Shown one piece after another: positions 44,770 through 56,700 of a stretch of 64,000 bases of DNA. The translations under genes and the position numbers were made by a program. Numbering within the stretch: the stretch's first letter is position 1; every line of letters starts with the position of its first letter. The stretch lies in NCBI GenBank assembly GCA_030533445.1, contig CM060069.1:25716837-25780836 (forward strand), written 5' to 3'. This DNA comes from Cyprinodon diabolis. Lineage: Eukaryota; Chordata; Actinopteri; Cyprinodontiformes; Cyprinodontidae. The notes under the pieces are model-generated. The model had not been told where the DNA came from, made no database searches, and saw nothing but the letters and a program-made list of their open reading frames with translations.

Positions 44770-47700
44770 TCATCTGGATTTAGCTTTTGATGATTCCTAG
44801 AAAACAGAAGAATCTAAATGAGTTGCTTTTGTGTTTAGTTTAAAAGGTATGGATAGATGAACGCTACACTCACCACCATCAGGTGACCATTCTTTGCTCG
44901 GTAGACCATGGACTCCTGACCACTTTTGAAGTCAACGAACCCCTCCCTGCCAGGCTGGATATCAAATCTAACACTAAACACAAAAGGAAAACCACAAAAA
45001 TGAGCATTCCTTACAAGCACAAAGGAAAGTAATGTGATCAATATTTGTTACCTTCCCTGGACCACTTTAATAGAGCTCTGCTTGTCTGCAATAATACTGA
45101 GTTTAGTCAGAGCCTCGTAGAGGTAGTCACACTGCAGAACCAGATCTCCCTGAAACAACAAATATCATTAAGGCTCTTTATTACAGTAATTACCTAATCA
45201 TTGACTGATGATTATCTAAAATGGCAAAACAATTATTAACTACCTTTTGTTTGATATCCTCACATGTAACATGAAGAATGAGGAAGTTGTCACTCAGGTT
45301 GCTCACAGAAACTCCTACAAAAGAGATAACTCTCAGTCTTTGACTCTTTTTATGACTCATCTTAAAATTTTACATCTGTAATCTCATAGAGTTAAGTTTA
45401 CAAAACTCTAACCTGAAGCATTTATTCACAGAACAAAAAATAAGAAACAACTTTCTTTCTTTTTAGCAATGAGTAACCCAACTCTAAATGTATGCTAAAA
45501 ATATAATTAAAGCATATTTTATTCAAATTGTATATTTTAGGTTGGTTATAATGTTTAGAGTCTTTGAATTACAATAAATAACTTATTTCATCTGTGGTAT
45601 AAACAAGTCATGCCACATTAACCCTTAACCAGTGTCAACTGAACTGGAAAATAAAGTAAGGTTATTAAAAAATGTTTTAGTGTGGCATCTTCACCAAGTC
45701 TATAAGATAAAAAGTATCTATAGCCATCATAAATAAATTTGAATATTTTTTTGAAAAGATCCTTTTTATCAGTAAATCGAGTGAAACATGTCATACAGAT
45801 GAATTATTCACTGAATGATGATTCTTGATAATTTTTTTTCCCATTTTAATTGTTTTCCACTCAGAGCTGATAGAAAAACACTACTTTTAACCTTTTATTG
45901 AAAGTATATTTATGTTTTTGAAAGGTTGCTATTTACAAAATGTACTTTTAACCTCACAAAGGAGCCTGACATCAGTTCATACTCATATCATTATATTTGA
46001 CTGTATATGTTACATTGCTGCATTTTTTTCTCTTCTACAAACATATATTACATTTTCTAAACACTGTTGGAACTTTAACTGGGATTATGTGTTTTGGTCA
46101 GATAGGACTAAAGTTTAGCTTTTTTGGTCACAGACTTATCCAGGTTAGAATGGCTTCAAAAAATGTATGGATACATAGAAAATACCCTCATGCCTGCTGC
46201 TACATACAGTGGGGGGTGGCCCTGTTTCTTTTTTTAAAGGCCCTTGTAAAAGTATTAAGATATTTATATTGCCAAATGTATTCACCATGCTCACTAAAAT
46301 GCTAAAATTACTGTTTTGCAATAATATATCTTTAGCAAGGGTGAGGGAGTGAAGTAGGAAGTGCATGAACATCTGCCTACACAAAATAGTAAACATCAAG
46401 CATTTGTTTAGGGCTCTTCATGGAAAAAAAAAAAATACACTCACCGGCAACTTTATTAGGTACACCTGTCCAACTGCTCGTTAACACTTAATTTCTAAGC
46501 AGCCAATCACATGGCGACAACTCAGTGCATTTAGGCATGTAGACATGGTCAAGACAATCTCCTGCAGTTCAAACCGAGCATCAGTATGGGGAAGAAAGGT
46601 GATTTGAGTGACTTTGAACGTGGCATGATTGTTGGTGCCAGAAGGGCTGGTCTGAGTATTTCAGAAACTGCTGATCTACTGGGATTTTCACGCACAACCA
46701 TCTCTAGGGTTTACAGAGAATGGTCCGTAAAAGAAAAAACATCCAGTGAGCGGCAGTTCTGTGGGCGGAAATGCCTTGTTGATGCCAGAGGTCAGAGGAG
46801 AATGGCCAGACTGGTTCGAGCTGATAGAAGGGCAACAGTGACTCAAATAACCACCCGTTACAACCAAGGTGGGCAGAAGAGCATCTCTGAACGCACAGTG
46901 CGTCGAACTTTGAGGCAGATGGGCTACAGCAGCAGAAGACCACACCGGGTGCCACTCCTTTCAGCTAAGAACAGGAAACTGAGGCTACAATTTGCACAAG
47001 CTCATCGAAATGGAACAATAGAAGACTGGAAAAACGTTGCCTGGTCTGATGAGTCTCGATTTCTGCTGCGACATTCGGATGGTAGGGTCAGAATTTGGCA
47101 TCTACAACATGAAAGCATGGATCCATCCTGCCTTGTATCAACGGTTCAGGCTGGTGGTGGTGGTGTCATGGTGTGGGGAATATTTTCTTGGCACTCTTTG
47201 GGCCCCTTGGTACCAATTGAGCATCGTTGCAACACCACAGCCTACCTGAGTATTGTTGCTGACCATGTCCATCCCTTTATGACCACAATGTACCCAACTT
47301 CTGATGGCTACTTTCAGCAGGATAATGCGCCATGTCACAAAGCTGGAATCATCTCAGACTGGTTTCTTGAACATGACAATGAGTTCACTGTACTCAAATG
47401 GCCTCCACAGTCACCAGATCTCAATCCAATAGAGCATCTTTGGGATGTGGTGGAACGGGAGATTCGCATCATGGATGTGCAGCCGACAAATCTGCGGCAA
47501 CTGTGTGATGCCATCATGTCAATATGGACCAAACTCCCTGAGGAATGCTTCCAGCACCTTGTTGAATCTATGCCACGAAGATTTGAGGCAGTTCTGAAGG
47601 CAAAAGGGGGTCGACCTGTTACTAGCATGGGGTACCTATTAAAGTGACCCGTGAGTGAGGGATTGTATTTGAGTCAATGAGTCAATGCAATCAACTGGTT

Positions 47701-50700
47701 TTCCTTAGATAGAAAACTTTGTATCAATTTGACTGTATGATCTGGTTGAACTGTAAAGTGCCTTGAGATGACATGTGTTGTGAATTTGGCGCTATATAAA
47801 TAAACTGAATTGAATTGAATTGAAATTGAGTGTATATATATATATCACTTGGAACCTTTCAGAGAGGTGTAATCAATCCGCTGCTTGATCTTTGTCTCCT
47901 CAACCAGGTAGGCAGCCTCCTGGGTGAAGATGAGCTGCCGGAGATGAGGCCTGAAGCCATTTCTGTCATACTTCACCACTGGCACGCTGTACTGTGAGAG
48001 AAGCACGAACGGTTCAGAAAATATAAATCAGAAAGAAAGAGGTAGCGTAAACTCTTTGACTTTGGTTTACCTTGATGTGCTCATGCTGAATGATCTGAAG
48101 GACCTTGAGGTTTATGTCTTCTAAAGCTTGATGAAAGGTTTTTAAAAAAGAGGATCCAATCATTAAAAGGAACACAGCTGTTTTTTAAAGGAAAAATATC
48201 AGTGATGTTATCTAAACTTTAATTCTAGCATTTACTATAAAGAATAAGTAGAAATAAGTGTAACATTAATAATTACCTGAGTTGTGTCACAACAATAATG
48301 ACTATATCCTTCCTGACTGAGAAATAGGGCAAAAGTATTTATTGTCTGTAGCATTCTTTAACATTATTAGGGTTTCACCATAAACCTTCTTATATTTCAT
48401 AAAGCAATGCATAGATATAAGATGTAATTTTGTTTTGTCCTGTTTCAATACAAGTAAAGCCTTTGCACAGCATGATACCACCATGCTTAACATTAAGCTT
48501 GTTAAAGCTGATGAACAGTGCAGGGCTGTTTTTTAGGCATGTTATTTGTAATTTAAAGATCTTAAGATGCGCAAATACTTTTGCAAGTCAGTTTAATTAA
48601 TTGTATCATTTACATGCACTTAAAATAAATTGCTATAAAAGCAATCCTACCAATCCTGGTGTCCACAAAGGGTCTGGATACACTGAATGGGTAGTTTTCT
48701 TTTTTCCCTTTGAACATGGAGCTTGTTTGGGCTTTTAGGAGCAGCTAGAGAAGGACAAATATGGAGACATAACTTTATGACTTCTTAACTGAGATTTATA
48801 AAAAATATCTGAAAAACACCTTTGAGGATGTAAAAACTTCGATAAATGCTAAAAGGGTCAAATCTACCTCACACCTCACTGTGAAAATAGTTTTTTGCAT
48901 GTCTACTATTCAGCTTTTGCGCCACAAAGTTTTACAAATACTGAGGATGACACAGTTTCCTCTCTTGCTAAATAAATGATGGCTTCTTTAATGTAATAAA
49001 ATAACACAAACCCTGCGGACAGAAACATTTTTAATCTGATGGAATATTCTGCATATTTTGGACTGGAGTAAGGAGAATTCTACCTGCGCCTTCCTTTGGG
49101 GTGAGATTTCTCTGACATACTGCCTCACGAGACAGCGAATGTAGATGTTCTGCAAGAGCTGTGAGGCCTACAGAACAGAATCACATGTAATTTCCAGCAC
49201 TTTAGAAACATATAACCCTGGCCAAAATTATATTCAGAAAATAAAGTAGCTTGGAAAATGCAATGATCACCTCCTTTAATATGGGTGGTGGTGTGAGCCA
49301 AGAGTCCATCTCCAGGACTGTTTTGGGAAGGTTTTCCTTCAGACGGGTCAGGTAGTTTTGCCTCACATATGCCAGGTACTCACTGTTGTCATTGCAGGCT
49401 GGTTGACTTCTGGTCATGAAACCTTTAATGAATCTAACAGAAATCAAATAAAAAGACAACTTACAGCATTGTACTATATTATACCATTTTATCACCTTCT
49501 TACAGAGATCGTCTATATCTTCTGATCACCGTAACATACTTCTTGATGACCTTGACTGCCCAAGCTCTTCTCTCACGCTCCTTCCTCGCCATCAAACTTC
49601 TCCAGCAGTTCTCAATCTTCGTGGCTGTTTGGAAGAGTCAGTACAGCATGAAATTATCTAAAATCAAGACCTAAAAATGAAACTGTAGTCTTAAATGCCA
49701 GTCATAAATCTCTGACTTTAATAACAAATCTGACTTATACTGACTTAGCATTACTCACCAGCCTCCTTCTGTTTCAGGTAGTCTTCTTTCACTCTCCAGC
49801 CTTTATATTTGGCCTGAATCCTTGTTGCTATGGTAAAAGACAATATTTTTACCTTCAAGGTTTTGAGCCCCTATATCACCCCTCCCACTAAATAAAATGT
49901 ACTATGGTGTTGAAGATAAACGTATTCTATAATTTATTCTATTTTTTTATTTGACTTTTGAAGGTGCTGAAACTAGGCTGTTTCTTACCCAGCTGGTTCT
50001 TGCAGACCTGGAAAGCATCTTCTGTTGCAAACAAAGTTTTGGGATGGCGAATGAAAATCTTTGTCCTTGATGTGGAAAACAACCATTTAGGTAAATCATT
50101 ACAAAAATTCTTTTTTTCTTCTAACAGAAATCTTGGGAACCCACAGTTCACATCTACAAACCTGCCCAATTTGTACTCATCAGTTTTGTATCCCAGGTGT
50201 TTAATAAGGCATCGAACACCTTCTGCTGGGGTGCCTTTCCAGTTAGGCCAGGTGTCTGGGCACAGAGCTTTATACCTAAGTGCAGAAGAAGAGAATTTGC
50301 AGCAGTAGCTTTGGCAACAAGGGTCAACTTTACACGAGAAGATCATTAAATGAGGATGCTGTTCTGTCACCTCTGAAGAAAGATCTCATATTTGCGTCGA
50401 TACGCAAAGCCAGCCCGCCTGACCCTCAGGTGCTCCATGAGCCCCAGATATTTCACCTGATGTCTCACCAGAACATCATCAAAGATTGCTGCAGAACACA
50501 TCAGAAGATCAACATTCTTTCTCCATTTGGCAAGCCTCCCACCACTCAAATTGACTCTTTTCTTTTTGTTTATTAGAGCTCTTTCACTTCAGTCTTTACA
50601 GATACAAGCTCCCACCTGGTTGCTTGGCTTCATTGGGTTTGATGCAGCGCACATACCAAGGCTCTTTGGACATTAGGATCTCAGTCAGACCAGCCAAGCT

Positions 50701-53700
50701 GTTCTTAAACTGGGTCACCACCTGGAAATACAAACAAAACAAAACAGAAATCAAAACTGTTTTAACCTCTTCTGGATTAAAATGAGAGAAACATTAAGCA
50801 TTATCTGAATATCTTCTCACAGTTTCAGGTCTCTTTTTGCTGTCAGGCTCAGGGAAGGGAAAGCAGTGTCTGATGACGGCATTTTTGGATTGCTGCATGA
50901 CCTTATGGGGAATAGAAAAATGTTAAAGCATCAGTCTGGGGTACAAATGGAGTAGAGAGGCTAATAAAAATAGTTCAACCACACACTGTTTTTTTTTTTT
51001 TTGTAGCTATAACTTTAATTCTTTCATTTAATATAATTATTTCTTCATAATGCTTCGATTGGAAAAAAAAAAAAGAAAAGAAGGCACTTTTTGAAAGTTT
51101 GCATGTTTTTATTCTTTTGATTACTGGAATAAGAAATATCACCTACATTTTTATGCTCTTCAAAATTTACTGAAATATTTGTTTGTTTTTTTCTGCAGAA
51201 TTTATATATTCATCAGCCCACATAGTTTAAGTAGTAATTGTTATGCTCATTAACACAAGGCAAAATGTAAATACATTGAGCTCGCCACAAGATGAGTGAA
51301 TCTTTGCTATGGTCACAAAAGAATAACAAAATAAATAGCTTGTGTCAAATGTAAATTCAGTCCCTGTAAAAATCCCAATCTTAGGTGTAAAGGCCCCTCT
51401 GAAGGGATATTTCCATCTGTTCAAAAAGATCTTGGGCTTTTTCCTCTCTACCAAGGTGAGCTAATTTTCGCAAAATTGTGTTTTTTTAGATCTGAAAAAA
51501 AAAGTAAGCCATTGTGGTTTAGTGATTGGTTTGGGTTTGAATTTTAACACTGACTAGATAGGGTGGAAGGCCCATAAAGTGGAAAATCTGTCTTAAGATT
51601 TTTAGGAGCTGCTTCATCCTAGGATAAAAATGGGCTGTAGCAAAATGTGAAACTAATAATTAGCTAACAATAAAAGGCAGTTGTTAGTTGAGCGATAGCA
51701 ATGGTGACCAGACTAATGTGCTTAAGTGTTGGGTTCAAAACATAACATTTATTATTTAGTAAAGCTTTTTATCTGCACTTAATTCATTCCAAAGCTTGTA
51801 GATTTTAATGTAGACTTGTTCATGTGTATTTTCATGGAGGTGATTCAGAAAAAAGCATTTCCTATTTTGGGCTTTTCTAAATAAATCAAATGCAGCATCA
51901 TTCAAATAAATAAAAGCTTATAATCTAAATTCATGTTTTCCCTTTGTGCTTCAATAAACACTGTTGTGATTTCACTGTCAAACACTGTCAAACAATTAAA
52001 ACCTATTTCTGTCTATGGAATCATAACTTCACTAAACATAAGAGACCCAGAAAAAATTACCTCTTTTCCACTTCGATACAACAAATCATTGTTTTTGTCC
52101 AAGAATCCTGAAATTTTAGAAAAGAAAATAGATTAAACCTATGCATTTTCTTTAACAACTACTTAAATAAAGGCACTGGAAATACCCCTATTATAAAAGC
52201 AATGAAACTGTTTCTTGTGAAAATTACAATGCCAGCTTAAGCCCTTAGAATTGCAACCAAATTTAACAAATTGTGCTATGCAAAAGTATTTAAGTTCTCT
52301 AGATTTTAACATCTATATGAATACGAAAATATTCAAGGTGAGTAAACAGGGTGTAAATTCTTTATTATTTACCAACAACACAGTAGGTAACCTCTCCAGC
52401 ATAGTGTAGGAGGCGGAAGTCTCCTCTTTCCAGGGTTTTCCTTGTACTTTTGTTTGCAAGTTTGTGTCTGTTTGAGGAGGGGAATCAGTTGAAGTTATTA
52501 AAATCTGACAGGGGTCAGGTTTAATTGCAGAAGGATGGGTTTTCCAAAGTAAGGGACAAAATATTACGTGACAAAGTGCGGATGACCACCCATCTTTTCC
52601 TCCATCTTCTCCAGAAAGGTGAGGTCGGTGGCCTCCCCAGGACGCAAACATTCCTCATCCTATCAGGATAAACATTTTTATCAAGACGCATGTGTACTTT
52701 ACTCTCAAAATATATTACGTTCTTTATGAAGGACTCAAACTTATTTAAATATTTACCAACAACGAGATGATTCCTCTGAATTTCTCCTCCACAAGATCAC
52801 AGATGATTTTGTTGTTAAAATACGGCACCGGCTCCCACTGTGCCCAAACATTGGGAATAATTACAGCAACTTATGTTATGTTTAATCTAAGGTCCATCAT
52901 TAAGTTATATGTTCTACCTATACGGACTAAAAAAAACAGCATTATTACCTCTATCCCTTCCAGTTCATACTCCTCCTGCTCGGATTTGAGTGTCAGCTGG
53001 ATAAAGAGCTGTTGTAGCTTCTCGTTGCAGTAGTTGATGCAGAACTGTTCAAAGCTGGAAAGAGTTTTAAACTATTATGACTCGTGGAACTTTTTGCTTT
53101 AAGATGATTAAATGTGCAGGAGCAAACCTGTTCACGCAGAAAACTTCAAACCCGTAGATGTCCAGTAGACCGATCACTGTTTTCCTGGAGGGATCCTGCA
53201 TATAGATACAGATTTGTAGCAAGAGGGCAGGTTATATGTTGTCTAAAAAAAAATTATAACCCTTTAAATGTTTCACATTCTTAAACCAAACAACCAAACT
53301 ATAAATTCATTTTTGTTTGTTTTTTGTGTCTTTTGATTGATCATAGGAAAGGTTAAAAGAATTTTGTAGAGCAGGAAAGAGTAAAATCTTTATTCATATT
53401 TTTTAACAATTAAAACCTAGAAAGCATACCGTGTCCTAAATCAGATTTGCTCCAGTTAACTGCCTTCAGCAGTTAACGTGATAGTAAATGACTCTAGTTG
53501 TGTGTTTTTTCATTCCAGTTTACAAGCAAGTGTTTAGCTAAAGCATCAGAGGATTGTTGGTGAGAAAGATAGTGAACATTATGAAGATTAAATGACATAG
53601 CTGAGAGTAAAGTTGTGGAGAAGTTTAAAACAGGTTCAGGTTTGAAAAGCTTTGAAACAGGGAGCTTCTCAATTAATCAAAAGACCTCCTGTAAAGCTAA

Positions 53701-56700
53701 CACAGGGTTGTTACTTATACGAGAGCAATAATGATGAAAAGCAGCCAAAAAGCCCCCGGTTACTCTGGTGGAGCTAAAAATAAGTTCAGGTGGGAGAATG
53801 TCTGAACAGAACATCTTCTTTACCAAACACTCAAAAAATCAAAAATAAAAGCTGATGCAACAGAACCTTTGATGTATAAACAAATGTGGAGAAAGAACTT
53901 ATTATCATAAGAATGAGAACTGTAACATTGTGTCTACTTTGTAAGTCGCTTTGGATAAATGCTTCTGCTAAATGCATAAACAAACAATGTTAGAGCTGGT
54001 AAAAACTAACACTGCACATCACCTACACCATCAGCATGGTAATACATAGTAGTGGCAGAATCATGATGTTGTAATGTATTTCTTTACCAGGGGAACTATG
54101 CAGTACTCTCTGGTACTCTAAACCTAAGCACAGTGAATACTGTGGATGTGATGTGGCAAAATGTGAAAAACTTCAGCAGGTATAAATTGTTTTGCAAGGC
54201 AAAGCATTTTGCAAAAAGCATATTTCGTTCCTTTCTATTAAATGTAAGATTTAGTTTTTCTTTTTTTTTCTGCATAACATGCAAGCATACAAAACAACTG
54301 CTGACCTGGTTAGCCAGTGATTCGTTGATCTTGTTGACCAGCCAGTTGAAGGTTCGGCCATAGGTGGCTTTGGCAAGAGCATCTCTGGCATATACTGCGT
54401 GTTCCACAGAGAGGGGGCTGAGCACCTTTAGCAGCAAAATAATATGAATGTTTAACTGCAAATAAACATCACTCTTGGTCAGATGCATTCAAAAGTCACC
54501 TCTTCTGTTTTGGCTTCTATCTTTCTGTGGGTTAAGCCCTGCTGTAGCACCTGATTAGGAATACCCAACAACTGCAAAAAGGACAGACAAAAAAAAAAAA
54601 CTCACTCTCTAATAAGAGTACACTTAAGAAAGCAGCTTTACAAAGACAAAATGTTTACTTTTGACACCCAGTGCATCTCCTGGTTGTTTTTGATTGCGGC
54701 GTATCCTCGGGCATCTGCTTCAAACTTAAGATTCCCCAAATGCAGCACGCTGGCAATAATCCCAAACAGGTGCTGCATTATGCAAGATAGAAACATTCTG
54801 TTAAATAAATATATGATGCATAGTTAAACCTAATGATTAGTTGGATCCCCTCACCTCCATGTCAATCTTGCTGAAGTCTATGACAGACAGGGCTTTACGC
54901 ACTGTCTTCCAATCACTTTTATCATTGATGGAGCTAACTTTGGCACAATCCCCCTAGAGAATGAATAACATGGAACTCTGAGTAAAAAATAGTTTTGTAG
55001 CATGAGTAAATTGAAAGATGAAATCCCTCTAACCTGCACCAGATAACGGTAGTTCTTGCAGTTTCTCTCCAGCCCGAGCCAGCGCAGCAGATCCTCCTCT
55101 CCTCCTTCCACCAGCTGGTAGAAGATGTGAAAGTTTCTCTCTCCATGGTTCTGATGCACCACACGGGACTTTTCCAGTAAGTAACTAAGGATGTGACCAC
55201 CAACAGCTTCACCCTGAGGAAAAGGTCATGTTAAAAATATAATCAGTATCTTATGTGTGAAGATTTAGCTTATTAGGCTGTAGTTATTGGTTTTTTTTTT
55301 TTTTTTTGGGTAAATGTTCCAGATCTACCCGATGGTCAAATTGGATGTCCATGTATTTCCCAAAGCGGCTTGAGTTGTCGTTTTTCAAGGTTTTGGCATT
55401 TCCAAAAGCCTGCAGGTTTTACAACAAAAAAAAAAGTCAGTCAAATGCTTGATTTGAAATTACATGTTTAGCTAAAACAAGGCATGACATAATCCATCAC
55501 TGACTTCAAGCACTGGATTGGAGAGTAGCAGCCTGTCCCGGACATTGTTCAGAAGTCTGGTGCTTGGACAGCTGACAGCATAGAACTGGAGAATTTTTTT
55601 AGAGGCCTCTGTCTTTCCAGCTCCGCTCTCACCTGAGATCAGGATGAAGTGGTTGTTGTACTCGGACAGCATGGTCCGGAAAACATTGTCTGCAAGAGCA
55701 AAACTAAAAATACAGAGACAGATTAAGGGATAGAAAAAAAATGATTTTCCTTTGATGAAAACTGTGCTTTATCTATTTGCTCTATCTACTTTATTTAATT
55801 CAATTCAAAAATACTTTATTAATCTCCAGTAACTTAAATGTTATTTTTTTATTTATGCTCACTGTTCTCCATAATGTTCTTTACTTTATGAAGAATTCTT
55901 CTTTGTGAAATTATCTCCAGAGGTTCTAGAGGAGCTAGAAGCTCTAACAGAACAGATCAGGCCTTCTCAATTAGCTTGTCTAGCTTTTTAAAGTCAGTAA
56001 CTCTAATACTGTTACCTCAGCAGAGGATGGATTAATAGATCACACTCAACAGATTTATAGAAGACATAAAGCATCTTGCTGCAAACACTAAAAGACCAAA
56101 GCTTCTTTAGGAAGTACAATCTGCTCTGTCCCTTCTTGAAGACACATTGGCCATGACGATTGTGTCATGATCGGTTCTGAATTAAACCCACATGCAGAAC
56201 ACTACAAAGGAGACTGATGAAAAGTTTAACAGAGTTTATTTAACGTTGTACAAAAACAAGATAGCGTTCAGGAAACAGGTCCGGGCTGGATACTCAGGCG
56301 TCTGCAGAGATGACAGTTTGGTTACCCAGGTGGATTTGAAGAGTTGTTGAGATTTCAGATTTTCTCAGAAAATACCTTGGTTTGGTCCTGGCTATCTTCT
56401 CTGAGGGAGGGAACCAGTTGGGTCCAGAGACTGTTGGTTTAGCAGAGTGCTCAGCAGCTGCAGCGCCTAACTTCTGACTGTTTAGTCTGACCTTGGCTTG
56501 AATGATTAGCTCTCTTCCAGAGAGCAGCAGGTGGATTCCAAAGTGAGATCTTCAGGTTTGGCTCTCTAGGGCAGGCAGGCAGGTTCAGGTTAAGCTCTCC
56601 CAGAGCTTCACACGAGAGACAGGTTTTCCTAGGAGCGAGAAGACAAGGCTGGTTAGAGTTAGGTTTCACTAGGAGACAAAGTTCAAAGATAAAGAGGCTC

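Larger units (their letters stand above)
46438..47832 (+). mobile_element. Tc1/mariner element, DD36E type, with nested LINE tail
   Basis: Left inverted repeat begins CACTCACCGGCAACTTTATT at 46438; the right repeat (reverse-complemented CACTCACGGGTCACTTTAAT) ends near 47657. TA flanks at 46436-46437 and 47833-47834. The last bases of the right repeat are split by a non-LTR tail at about 47658-47826, with TGAGTG repeated on both sides (47652-47657 and 47827-47832). The transposase frame is open. It lies in myo1h intron 27, in opposite orientation to the gene. Confidence 0.88.

Noticed and set aside
46688..47628. Minus-strand open frames opposite the DD36E transposase
   Set aside because: Shadows of the plus-strand transposase with no similarity of their own.
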